A model generated the notes under the pieces. The model was not told the DNA's origin, searched no databases, and was given only the letters and a program-made list of their open reading frames with translations. Position numbers and translations under genes: made by a program. This document shows positions 34,269 to 45,435 of a DNA stretch of 64,000 nt, piece by piece. Every line of letters starts with the position of its first letter. Position 1 is the first letter of the stretch. This DNA comes from Glebionis coronaria (taxonomy: Eukaryota > Streptophyta > Magnoliopsida > Asterales > Asteraceae): the NCBI GenBank assembly GCA_025667525.1, contig CM046876.1, forward strand, positions 82,315,512-82,379,511. The letters are read 5' to 3'.

Positions 34269-35579
34269 TGGTGGTAAACTATTCAGAGTATCCTTTGTTC
34301 GTGATCATGTATATTATAGTAAATATATAAACCACAAAAGAAAAATACAAAAATATAAAACCAACAAAAACCATAAAAATATAAAACCAAGAAAAACCAT
34401 AAAAATTATAAAATCAAGAAAAACCAAAAATATTTTTCGTTTTTAAATCGGGCATGTCTTTTAGTACGGTAATATTTACGGCCTTAGAAATGTCGATCAA
34501 TATTAACACGGTGCCATAAATAGAGTCCGTATAAAAGTTGTACATTTTTTAAAACATGCCCATTGTGGCTTGTAGTTATTTCTGACTGCAACCCGGTTTT
34601 CCTATTAAAGTCACGTATTTCCTTGGAAAACGTTGGCTCAGAACGGGAATTAATTTTCTCGGGCATGATTTACAAGCCAAATCATGCAAAGGGATCAAGT
34701 TTACTTTATAACTTGGTCTAACACGAATTAATGTACGTCTCAGTGCATTAATTTGTTAAAATAAGAGAAATCTTATTGACACCACGAATCAATCTTTTTC
34801 AAGACATTAATTGGAAATGTTTTCATCAATATTTGACTCTTTAAACAATGACTACAGCTCTTTAAATAGAAAACGGGTCATTGTTTAAGGGGAAAAAAAT
34901 ATTAAAATCATCTTCGTCATTAAATTGATTCTCAAAAGTGATTGTGAAAAATTAATGGCTAAATGGTAAATGAGTGGTATTGCTTTAGAAAACGACTTGT
35001 GCTCGTTCAAGGTGATAGGACTTGCTTTAGATTTTGGAGATGTGCTAATAGGTTGTGATTGCTAAGTTGTGTGAAAGTTAATAGTGGCTAAGTTTAACAA
35101 GGGTTAGGAAAAATGAAAAGTAATAAACCAAAAAGATAAAAGGTGTGAAAATGTAGGGCTAAAAGTGACAAGTTGAGAAAGTTGGGTAAAATTTGACCTA
35201 AGTCAAATGCAAACCCCCCGCCCCCTTTTTTCTTTATCTCGTTCACTGTTTATTTATCTTCTTGCCGCAATTAAAACACACACACTTGAGCTTTCTCACA
35301 CACGATTTTAATCTGTTAATCAACTCCATCCATGTTCATTTGATTTATAAGGTAATAAACATCATTCTTTGATTAAAATTCGTCTAAATCATCACTATGT
35401 CCTGCTAATTAATTCGTTTGAATCAAATCAATCTAATTAGGGTTCGTTTGCTCAAATTAGGGTTAATTAATTAGGGGTTTTTGGTGGGTTTTGCTCGGAA
35501 TAGCTTTAGATGATGTTGTGTTGCCTTAGATTGCTTTAAATCTCACAAATGCGTCTAGATTAATCATCATAGGCTGCGT
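34269..35579 (+). promoter_or_regulatory. Non-coding, promoter-like gap between pol and aORF-B
   Basis: This is the second copy of 27619-28929 and the one that precedes the complete extra ORF. It carries the same A-rich stretch, the C/T-rich block near 35215-35240, the CA repeat near 35277 and the words TGATTTATAAGGTAAT (35341-35356) and TTAATCATCAT (35560-35570). Order and spacing match the gag leader of the same element. Promoter activity is an inference from composition and motif sharing. Confidence 0.45.
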
Positions 35580-36232
35580 TTAAAAAGTTCCGAATGAACA
35601 ATGATAACAACTTCCGAATGAAGGAACTTTGAACAAACTTCCGAATGAAGGAAAGTTCCGAATGAAGGACTTCCGAATGAAGGAAGTTCCGAATGAAGGA
35701 CTTCCGAATGAAGGAATTTCCGAATGAAGAACTTCCGAATGAAGGAAGTTCCGAATGAAGGACTTCCGAATGAAGGAAGTTCTGAATGAAGGACTTCCGA
35801 ATGAAGGAAGTTCCGAATGAAGGACTTCCGAATGAAGAAGTTCCGAATGAAGAACTTCCGACTGAAGAAGTTCCGAATGAAGGACTTCCGAATGAAGAAG
35901 TTCCGAATGAAGAACTTCCGAATGAAGAAGTTCCGAATGAAGGACTTCCGAATGAAGGACTTCCGAATGAAGGACTTCCGAATGAAGGACTTCCGAATGA
36001 AGGACTTCCGAATGAAGGACTTCCGAATGAAGGACTTCTGAATGAAGGACTTCCGAATGAAGGACTTCCGAATGAAGAATTTCCGAATGAAGAAGTTCCA
36101 AATGAAGAAGTTCCGAATGAAGAAGTTCCGAATGAAGAAGTTCCGAATGAAGAACTTCCGAATGAAGAAGTTTCGAATGAAGAACTTCCGAATGAAGAGT
36201 TCCGAATGAAGGAAAGTTCCGGATGAAGAGTT
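35580..36232 (+). repeat. 15 bp TTCCGAATGAA array, second copy
   Basis: Same repeat as 28930-29627 but 45 bp (three units) shorter, with a few private substitutions (TTCTG near 35780 and 36036). The difference in unit number shows that the array is prone to slippage or unequal exchange. It lies about 127 bases before the aORF-B ATG. Confidence 0.92.
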
Positions 36233-36358
36233 GTTTGATTGATAGTTGTTTGCATGCTCTAAGTACTTGTTGAAATATGTTATGCTTAGAAATAAGAATG
36301 ATACATATCTATATATTGTTGTGCATCAACCTTTCATGTCTTATCTTAAGCAGATACA

Positions 36359-39300
36359 ATGACTAATCCAACAGTACAAGCAATCCAAGATTCTAGAGAA
36401 GCCGCAATTGCTGAAGCACGAACCCTCAAGTTCATACCAAACAATTACCGGCTGAAGCAAGTTTCAAAATCCACTCACCATGGGTTTAAAGTCGCCATAG
36501 CAATCCTTGATCAATCCCATTTCAAGAATGCTTTAAGAAGTAGTGCCTCGGTGCCTTATGATTATATGTATGAGTTCTGGGCTACCAAGGAAATCACTTC
36601 AAACAAGATCACCTTCACTCTCGACAACAAGCAGCAGACACTTAAGGTTTCAGACTTCTGTAAGATATTTGGCATTCGGGATACACCCAAAGGTATGTCA
36701 TTTTCGAAGGATCCTACCAAAGATGAACTCATGGAGCTGTTCGATGCTCTTGGATGTCCTGACATATGAGTTGCGTCTGAGTTTACCATTGCTAAAGTAG
36801 GACAACCTTGGAGAGCGATGTTGGGTATTCTTAGTCGATGTCTTACCCCAAAAACATCTGGACATGATGCTTTGCGAAGTCCAATAATGAACATCTTCCA
36901 TGGAATGTACAAAGGCGCAAATGCAGATTATGCTTTGTTGTTATGGGAAGAATTCACCTTTCAACTCTTCCAAAACAAAAAGCTGAAGACTAATTTCTTT
37001 GCTTACCCTCGGTTTATCAAGCTTATTATCAATTATTGTATGAAGAATGATGTTACTATTGATAGGCGTGCAGCAAGTCGTCATCACACCGAAGAAGCTG
37101 ATCATACGGTAGATCTAAGGCATGAAGGACCATCTGGTGCTGTGATTCCTGGTCCTATTCCCGATTATCTTCTGACGGATAAAATTAAAGGTTCTGCTGA
37201 TTACAAGCTACTGCTGCTAGAAATCAAGAAGCTAAAAGCAAGCCTTCAGACTGGAGAAGACTCGTCTACTACGGTCAAGAGTAAAGGTAAACGCAAGCAA
37301 CCAGCTGCTTTACCTAAACTTGAAACCAAGAAGAAGAAGACTGAGGTTAAGAAGGGAAAGGGTAAGGCTGATGAGTTAGTTCTACGTGACGAAAAAGATG
37401 TTGTTGATCCTACTCTTGAGAAGGCGGAGAGAAAAATGATGAAGATAGCTATTCAAAGGAGTAGGAAAGATACGGGCGGTAGTGGTTCAGGTGCAAGGAT
37501 AAATGTTGAAGAAGAGTACGAGGAACCAGAGGATATTGATGAGTTTGGATCACCTGAACGGTATTCTACTTCGAAGGAGACATCCATTCCTGTTTCAGCA
37601 AGTGTGGAAAAGGAGTCCGTTGCTCCTACGATCATGGTGTCTACTCAACCTTTAGTAACTCAACCTTTAGCAACTCAACCTCCACCAATACAACCCTTAC
37701 CAACCAGACCGGTTTCAACACCATTCCTTCCACCACCAATAACTCCCATCCTTAGCACCATAGTAACAACCGAACCTCTTCAATAAACACAGAGCAGCTC
37801 TGCAACGTCTACAATGGCTGCATTGGTGATGGCCGAAATGTTGGATAAACATACGGATAATCATAAAAGAGAGATGGATGAACTTCGCCAAGAGCTACAT
37901 AGACGAGCTCAAAGTGAAGAAGCATCTAAGAAAGCACAAGAAGAGATGCTCGCTAAGTTCGCTGCAGAGATGGAGTTGACTCGAAAAGCACATGCAGAAG
38001 AACTAGCTCAGGTTAAGCAGGCTGAGGCTGATAAGCATGCTGCACGTATCACTAGACTTCAAGCAATGAGGGATAAATACAAGGAGCAGAAAGAAGCACT
38101 TGAAGCTTCTGTTGAAGAGAGAGTAAAAGAATCTGTTGAATCCATTATGCCTAAACTGCGTGATGAGTTGAAGACACTTGCGGCTGATAACTTGATGATC
38201 AAGTCATCCAATCCCTCTGAATCCGCCTACAAAATTGCCTATGACTTGACGGATTTCGAATTGAAGAAGATCCTCAAAGCTCGTATGAGGGAACTTGGAT
38301 CGTTTGATAAATCTCGGATTCAACGGGCTCTCTACAAATCCCTGAATGACGCTATCATGGAGGATGATAGGTTATTTAAAACGTTTGGAAGTGTGGTACC
38401 ATACCACATTTTGCCTGAGGAAGAAAGGGAATAAAGTGAAGAAGAAGAGGGTACTGGTGAAGAACAAGGTGAAGAAGAAGAAGAAGAAGAAAAGGATGAT
38501 GACGATGACGATGACGATGATGGTGATGATGATGAGGATGATGATGATGATGAGGGTGATGATGGTGGTGATGGTAATGAGGAGAGTGCGAAGGGGAGCA
38601 ACGAGGATAGCGATGAAGATGATGATGGGGGTAAACAGCCTGAAAAGGGGGATAAGGTTGCCAGCTCAAAGAAACCTGCTAAGTCTGCAACCAAGTCCAA
38701 GAAAGATGCAGCGGCAAAAGAAAAATCTTCCTCAACGGAATCAAGACGATCCAAGTGGCGCCACGATGTGAATGCTACTACGGCGTCATCAATTCCTGGT
38801 ACATCTATCGCTGTATCTATACATGTTACCACTAACCCTGTTAGTTCTGTTGTTGTTGCTCCTGTGATTGCAGAATCGGTAACTGAACCTGAAGCTGCAC
38901 AACACTCACCCGTTCATGACACCGCTGAGATGCCTGAATCAGAACCAGCAGATGTTCACGTCTCTACTCCTCTACAACAAGATCCATAAGCTATTGTTCC
39001 TGAGTCAAGCACACGGGACTGGGCAGACACGTTGGAGATTGACGAGACTGCACCACCACAGGCTTGGATCACGACAGCGGCGCAATATGATCCAATCACA
39101 GACGCTGACAGAGATGTTTTATATCTCCGTATCCGTAGTCCGATTGACTTGTGCGCTTTTCTGGCTCACGAGTATAAGACTTCGGTTACTCCGTCTTTGG
39201 GGAAGAAAGCACTAAAGGATAAAAAACTTCGCGCCAAAACCAGGTTAACCCGAATGGAGTTCGAGTATTATGCTGATGAGATCCTGAAAGCTCTGAATAC

Positions 39301-40321
39301 CGTTCAACGGCCAGGTCTTCATGATTCAGAAAGAGCTCCACCTCCACTTGATCCTACTCAAGATAATCAGATTGCTCTCGACTTCTTCGTCACCTATGAT
39401 CTTGAGTATCTTCTGAAGGGTTCATCAAAGTACGCAACCTCCTTGACCTTGCTGAAAGCTGCCAACTGGGGGACAATACCCTGGATCAAGGAAAAGGTAA
39501 ACCGACTCTGGGTCCTAAGGGTAACTCGTAATTATGATATGTATGCTGTTATAGGTGCATCTCATTGGGACGAACGAGTCCGAAGGGCGTACAGGGGTTG
39601 CTGCCTAGTCAATTCTGGAAGCAACGTTAGATCCGATATCCGCATCTCCAGTATTTCAGGGCTGAAAACTGAAGCCAAGAATGGCTATTATCATGTGACG
39701 GAGATTCGTTTGAAAAGGGAGGATGACAGAGAATACAAAATCCAGCAGGGAGATTTTTCTATCATTCGCCTTGAGGATATCGAAGATATGTTGCTTCTGA
39801 TGACCCGTGATCAACTCACACATATTCCTCGTGAAGACCTCATTGCCTTGAATACAGCACTTCGTATGTTCACACGAAGCGTTGTTATCAAGAAACGAGT
39901 TGAAGATCTTTAGTTGGGAGTCGAAAGTTACCAAAGGAAGCTTAACCTAACCCTTCCAGTGAATCAAGTGTTACCTCAACATGTCAACAGATGTCCCTAT
40001 ACCGGCATTTCGGTTCCGAATTGTGGGATTTTCTACTTGAACAGTCGATGGTTAATGAAGTTTATGAGGGTGGGTGAGCTTTATAAGTACAGTGATGGGA
40101 CTCTCATCTACGTTAGAGGAAAGTTGGATCATCTCAATTCGGGTGGGACTTTACCAGAGATGACTGAGGATTGGTATCAGGGTTATCGGCAAATGGCGAA
40201 GTATGTGATCAAGAAGATCGATCAAAAGCTCCGTGAACGTAGATTGATGAGGAGTTTAGAAAGATTCGTTGGTGGTAGACCATATGGAGTGCACCACAAG
40301 TTACTGCAACGATCCATCTAA
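36359..40321 (+). pseudogene. aORF-B, 1,320-codon extra ORF after copia pol (function unknown)
   Basis: A single reading frame runs from ATG 36359 (MTNPTVQAIQDSREAAIAEA) to TAA 40319, with in-frame stops at 36767, 37784, 38432, 38987 and 39911 and no frameshift. Parts in order: an N-terminal globular region with IFGIRDTPKG; a second one with NIFHGMYKGANADYALLLWE and FFAYPRFIKLII; a Lys-rich basic region (37250-37480); a Pro/Thr-rich linker; a strong coiled coil (about 37830-38150, KREMDELRQELHRRAQ); an Asp/Glu tract (38435-38640); and a C-terminal domain with RLEDIEDMLLL, VVIKKRVEDL and LGVESYQRKLNL. I associate the C-terminal domain with many unnamed Asteraceae retroelement proteins. Similar architecture in aORF-A suggests a shared, uncharacterised family. 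No membrane span or signal peptide is visible. Confidence 0.82.
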
Positions 40322-41483
40322 TGGGTCGTACATTTCAGGTCCACTTTATATTGGTTTTCATTGTGAATATGTAAATTTGTGAATATTGTGCTTTAATGGC
40401 TTGATGTAGTGTTAAGGTATGATAATTTTTCAAGAATTTCTCACGAGATTCTAAATCTTCCAAAATATATCATACTAATGCACTACAACTATCCCTTATT
40501 AACTTAAGGGGGAGCATTAACATGTTCTATGGCCAAACATCGATTTCATTTTTTACCCAAAGACCGGTTAATCCATTCAATATCCCAAATATTAATGGTT
40601 AACATTTTGGATAAGGGGAGAAAATGGGATTAAGGAGATTTAAATGATACTTGGCTAAAAGATGAAAAAGACTTAACGATATTCCAACTTAATATGTGTA
40701 AAGCACGTGTTAAGGGGGAGCGTTTTTGATGATCAAAACACCTAAGGTACAAAACTTTTGATTTCAATATCACAAGTACCTTATGTGATTTTCAATGATT
40801 TTTCATGGTGGCAATTCCTTCCCAAAACAGGCTTAATTCACGACGAATGTGGTGACAAAAGGGTGGTAGGAATAGGTTTAGTCCGATGATTCATCAGAGC
40901 CGATGGAATCTTCCCAAGGACAATTCCCTAGATAGAATTAGAAGTCCTAGGAAAGATGTAGAAAGAATGTGAACGTAGTTGAGTACCGACTAATTACTGA
41001 TGCTAGCACTGGAACAATCACAACAAGGTGCTAGTGATGATGTATTGGTAAGTACTGAAGGGGTTGAAGAATGAAAAAGAAATGTAAAGATAAAGGGTGT
41101 AAAGAAAGAATCCCTCCTTACAACTTTAGGCAGAAACCGGGTCAATACATATGCTATTGAGGTCATTTTTGTTAATGATTCTCGATATTGAAGAAAGACG
41201 TCATGCACCCAGTGATGCAATGCACAACCCTTCCCAGCTAACTCAAATATCTCTCAAAAGGTATTTGTTTTAATCACACGGAGATCAACACGTTATCTAT
41301 TGGTTTATTCACTCCGAATAGACTGGTATTGAAAAGGTGGCACTCCTCTCCAGCAATCGCTCACTAAATCAAAACGCACAATCGAGTCTAGAGTCAATAG
41401 ATCATCAAAAGTCTCATTAGGACACTTTTCATTTATTCCTTGCTTTCTCACACACTGTGAAAAGTAAGAGATTTTTATGAGTC

Positions 41484-41879
41484 CTACGCAGTATTCTTGT
41501 AATATTGCCAGAACATCCGAGTAATACGCAAGTACTACAATGAAGATGGAAATCCTGCTTGAGCCAACATCAAACAAGCTCATGGTAGGTTACACGTGCG
41601 GTTCTTTTAGAACCAATCTTGTGAAAAACTGGAAAGAAACAGTGGTTTAATTCTTAATTGAACTTAAACTCGTTCCAGGCCTCTACGCATTATCATATGA
41701 TCTTGCCAGAACACTCAGAGTGACTCCTTATTGATCACAATGACGAGTGGAAATCCTTCTAGTGTTAACATCAAACAGCACTTGGTAGGTGACGTGCAAG
41801 ATTCTTTATGAATTGAGCTCGTGATAACTGGAAAGCAACGATGGTGAAAATCTTAATTGAAATTCACTTGTTCCAGGTT
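41484..41879 (+). repeat. Two diverged tandem repeats of about 195 bp
   Basis: Each copy contains TTGCCAGAACA, GTGGAAATCCT or ATGGAAATCCT, ACATCAAACA, TGGTAGGT, AACTGGAAAG and ends CTTGTTCCAGG or CTCGTTCCAGG. The copies are 41484-41680 and 41681-41879, with substitutions throughout. No function is known to me. Confidence 0.65.
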
Positions 41880-42123
41880 TCATGAATTGACGGCTTCAAA
41901 TCACAAGGATAATTTATCCAAGTGATTCACTCTTTATGTTCGCAGTCAGCTTTGGACGGTCGAATAAAGAGAACGGGTTTACCCGCGAAATCCTGTCAGG
42001 AAGTTACTTAATTGTAACTATCCGTCACGGGTACGATATCTAATATCGTCCAACGGTCTTCACCGACCGGAGGTAAAATGCTACCGAATTAGAATAAAAT
42101 GTTCAAAGCCATTTTATTCGTGT

Positions 42124-42232
42124 CGTTGCTGTGTACCTGTTAAAGACGGTGGCGTTGCTGTGTACCTGTTGAAGACGGTGGCGTTGCTGTGTACCAGTTA
42201 AAGACGGTGGTGTTGCGGTGTACCTGTAGAAG
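42124..42232 (+). repeat. 29 bp minisatellite, nearly four copies
   Basis: The unit CGTTGCTGTGTACCTGTTAA followed by AGACGGTGG starts at 42124, 42153, 42182 and 42211, the last partial. Copies differ by one to a few bases. Confidence 0.85.
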
Positions 42233-42562
42233 TCGTTCCCACATGCTTATGTTTTTCTGCATCAAATTCAGCAAAAATTCAAGAAAGTACAAGATAAAGT
42301 CTTCCGCTGTACCAAACTCTGAAGCTTTTGAGAATTCAACAAAAAGACATAAGTGTGTGGAACATGGAGTCACGAGGAGGCAAAATTCACAAGAAGGCAG
42401 AGATCGCACGTGACAGGCCAAAAGAACAATGCTCTCAAGCCAAAGCCTAAAAGATCAAATCAAAATATTCACAACAAAAAGAAAGAAGAAAAGACTACGA
42501 GCTAAAGAACGAAGACTTAGTATAGTATGCTAGGTTTAGAACTTTGTAACGTGGAGTGACCT

Positions 42563-42577
42563 CCCTTAGGGGGAGAT
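42563..42577 (+). other. Polypurine tract of copia B
   Basis: CCTTAGGGGGAGAT lies directly before the TGTTAGAAATACG start of the 3' LTR, as expected for the plus-strand primer. Confidence 0.8.
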
Positions 42578-42908
42578 TGTTAGAAATACGTTTTTACGTA
42601 TATTAGAAGTATCGGTCACTTCACAATAATATTTATGTTGTAATAGCTCGTAGTTAACAAATAGTTAATAGTTACTTATTTAGTTAAGTAAGAACCGGCC
42701 CATGGGCCTGTCATGGGACGGCCCAAGTCCATTAGAGGCTTGGAAGTATAAATACCCCTTTCCTCCTTGGAAAGGGGTTGGTTGTTGTTCACTTTGTGTT
42801 TCCACTTAATAAAATATCACATAGTTTTCTCTCACTTTCTCTCTCTAGTTTCTCTCTCTAGAAAACATCAACCCACTTCATAGATTCATAGGTTATCAAG
42901 ATTCTACA
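42578..42908 (+). repeat. 3' LTR of copia B (331 bp)
   Basis: Same length and ends as the 5' LTR, with three substitutions (in TCACTT, CCGGCCC and GGGACGG). It is followed by the CTTTA target duplication and then by the continuation of Athila-like interior 1. The TATA box is at 42747-42754. Confidence 0.93.
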
Positions 42909-43331
42909 CTTTAGCTAACTATTGATTAAATCGTCCCACTTTATTTCCAGCCTAAATAACTATCGAAATAAGTCAAAAATGCATCCTCGTGATCATTCAA
43001 GACAACAATAAAATATAAGAGATACACCTAGGAATAAAGGAGTCTAAGTAAATAATTGGCCCACATGAGTTTGCGATAGTTTGCTAACTTATAATAACAA
43101 TGATCTCGTTTTTAATCTTGGTTTGGGGAACGTGAAACTTGGGGATGATGAACATTCATGACATTCCAAAACCCTAAGGTAAGTTTTTGATCTTTTTACT
43201 TGTTTTTTTCCTTTAAATATTTTGTCTCTTTAATAAAGGCCAAGGTGGATCGATTATGATGGAAAATGTAAAACTTGCTTTCTAATTAATGCATTGCATG
43301 AGGACATTGCAATGGTCAAGTGTAGGGGATT
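42909..43331 (+). other. 3' end of Athila-like interior 1 and its polypurine tract
   Basis: The sequence continues the interior interrupted at 20898, matching 58559-58981 in unit 2. It ends with TGTAGGGGATT just before LTR2, the likely polypurine tract. In unit 2 the same position reads TGTAAGGTATT, a weakened tract. There is no coding content. Confidence 0.75.
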
Positions 43332-44656
43332 TGATAGGTTTGAAAACACCCATTCTTTGACCACTTAATTATAATAATAACCAAGCCAAAACGTGTATTT
43401 TATGTCGTAAATGTCGGAATTATGTGTGGTTTGTGTTTTTGTTGTGATTTATGATCAAAATGTGAAAAAGGAGGAAAACACGGGCTTTCACGGGCTTTTA
43501 TGGAAGAAAAAGACAAAAGACGAAGTCAAGAGATCAAGAGTGCAAAGAGAACGGAAGTCTAAGGCCTATTCTGAAGAATTATCGAATAAAAGTCTAAAGA
43601 CGGAAGTTTAATAAAGCCGAAGAACACAAGTCTAAATAAGTGAAGACATTATAAGACGAGTTTAATTAATCCCAAGACAAAGTCGATAAAGTCGAAGAAC
43701 TTAAAAGACGAAAAGACGAGAAAGAAAGAAAGAAGGAAGCAACACATGCTTAACCTCCCTAATCACTATAAATACCCTTCATTTCACCACATTTAGTGTT
43801 GGTAGCTAATTTGACAATTTAGCTCTCCACCATTTTCATTACTTGCACATTTATTTTCATGTCATTTACTTAATTGTCAATTTAATCTTCTTGTTTTGCA
43901 CCTTAAATTTCTTGCCTTTAATTCAAGTAAGTCTTTTAATTTTGTTGTTAATCTTTATTTTCCTTTAATCAAGCTTTTCTTTATCATTCTCATTCTACTT
44001 TTCTTGTTTTGATTTGTTATAAATTCGGATTAAGCAATCTTTTTCTTAATCTCATTGCTTATTTGATTAAAAAGGTTGTCTTTTCATTTCCATCTAAGCT
44101 TTTATACGAATTAAGCTATAAGTTTGACAATCTTATTGGCTTATTTTTTGTTTAGCTTATTTGTTTTTAAGTTTTCTTAAAGGTTTTATCTTTTTAAAGT
44201 CCATTTTATAAAGTTTTAGTATTTTGTGTCTTGAAAGTTTTTAAATTGTGCTTATTGTATTCGTCTTATTATTGCTTTGGTAAAGTTTTGATTTGTGCTT
44301 ATTGTCAAAGTTAGCTTATTTAGTTTAGCTTATTTGCTTATTTGATTCCATCGTGACTTTCTTAAGATTTTACCTAGTACGATCGAGTAAGTGTGATCGC
44401 ATAAGCCACTAGGGTTTCTACTTGTGATCCATTACTGCGATCCATAGTACAATCGTTCAGTACGATCACACTCCTTAATCTACACCACGATCACTTTTTG
44501 CGATCGTGGGTACGATCATAGAGTGCGATCCAGGGTGCGATTAGCCGTTGTGATCCAAGCCACGTTCATTGGCTGCCATCGTGGGTACGATCTAGTAGTA
44601 CGATCGAAGAGTACGATCGTGACTGCGATCCACTTGTTGCGATCGTGGTTACGATC
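43332..44656 (+). repeat. LTR2 of the Athila-like array, left part
   Basis: It starts TGATAGGTTTGAAAACACCC and matches LTR1 to the middle of the GATC-rich cluster. A TATA box TATAAATA lies at 43767-43774. At 44657 it is interrupted by the coding-free element and resumes at 53576. The first target duplication copy is 44652-44656. Confidence 0.85.
43767..43774 (+). promoter_or_regulatory. TATA box in LTR2
   Basis: TATAAATA followed by CCC, in a GC-richer stretch of the LTR. LTR3 has it at 59418-59425. LTR1 has lost it by substitution. Confidence 0.5.
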
Positions 44657-44978
44657 TGTTAGTGCAAACATTACGATGCTTTGTCGATATAATCTCTTTG
44701 TGTTTTGTTGATGACAAACGTATAATTCGCAATACATGATGTAAAATGTCAAGGTACTCGTAATCACTCAAGAATACATTTGTATACTTCTCTCGACACC
44801 TCCAAGACCGCATTCGGCATGAATCACTCAAGGTATGTACAAACATGTCATTAACCTAACTAAGTGATCAAGGATTAATATTTTCTTAAAACTCACATTT
44901 TAATCAAATGTGACAAAAGATTTTAATTAACTTTAATTTTAAGAAAATGTTTTATTAAAAAGAAAATGGAAATTTGAA

Positions 44979-45001
44979 TTTGGCATATTCCATATGCCAA
45001 A
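44979..45001 (+). repeat. 10 bp stem hairpin in the 5' LTR
   Basis: TTTGGCATAT, loop TCC, ATATGCCAAA. It is present in all three LTR copies of this element. Confidence 0.75.
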
Positions 45002-45435
45002 GGAATATCCTTTGAGGGTATAAACTACCCCAGATGGCATATCCCCACTAAAGGACAAATTTGCACGGACTCCGACACGGAGGTTCCTTAAAGGAACATG
45101 CGGTTCCTTATTGATAAGGTACCGCGGGTAGAGATAAGGAACCGTGGGTGTTTTTTACTGTTGCAATGTTGTCCGATAAATAGTGGATCATTTCCAGGTT
45201 TTCTTTCAACCCTTTTTGCACAGTTTCTTTCAAAAACCATCTTAGATCCTTGATTAGTTAGTTTTGATTAATCTTGTTTAAGATGTGATTCAATCTTCAA
45301 TCTCCTCATCCTCACAAGTGCAAAGAGAAGAACACTATCATTACCATGATGTGTTGGGTTCACTACATGATGAAGATCTTTCCTTCTATAGATCTAAGTT
45401 ATGTTTTTAGTCTTCCTACTATGTATATGTAGAAG

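Larger units (their letters stand above)
30066..36670 (+). repeat. Tandem duplication in copia B, second copy (complete)
   Basis: This 6,605 bp copy corresponds to 26084-30065 and keeps integrase, reverse transcriptase and RNase H. The offset from copy 1 is 3,982 before the deletion, 6,650 after it and 6,605 after the array, so I can place one 2,668 bp and one 45 bp (three units) difference and no other indel of note. The stop at 30562 and the frameshift near 30797 are shared with copy 1 and therefore predate the duplication. Confidence 0.92.
40322..42562 (+). other. Long 3' non-coding region of copia B
   Basis: The 2.2 kb between aORF-B and the polypurine tract has no credible ORF. It holds two extra purine tracts resembling polypurine primers (AAGGGGGAGC at 40506-40515 and TAAGGGGGAG at 40711-40720), a diverged tandem pair of about 195 bp, and a 29 bp minisatellite. 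After the second purine tract comes GTTTTTGATGATCAAAAC, which could be the degraded start of an older LTR, but I cannot demonstrate an end. Confidence 0.55.
20899..42908 (+). mobile_element. Copia element B (22 kb) nested in Athila-like unit 1
   Basis: The two LTRs are 331 bp each and differ at three positions that I counted. The 5-base target duplication CTTTA flanks the element (20894-20898 and 42909-42913). Unit 2 of the surrounding array shows the empty site, GTCCTTTAGC, at 58556-58565. The interior holds a leader with a TTCCG repeat array, gag with a long extension, a tandem duplication of 3' gag, pol and the start of an extra ORF, then the complete aORF-B and a long 3' region. The size is unusual for copia and is explained by the duplication plus the 4 kb extra ORF. 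Confidence 0.93.

Noticed and set aside
28930..36232. Possible CRISPR array
   Set aside because: The repeats are directly adjacent 15-base units without spacers, in a plant retrotransposon.
38332..38832. Ser-rich minus-strand ORF opposite aORF-B
   Set aside because: It is the antisense of the Asp/Glu-coding tract (GAT/GAA repeats) and has no independent support.
39265..39285. Hammerhead ribozyme-like word CTGATGAG followed by GAAA
   Set aside because: It lies inside the aORF-B coding frame and I could not find the flanking helices needed for the ribozyme fold.
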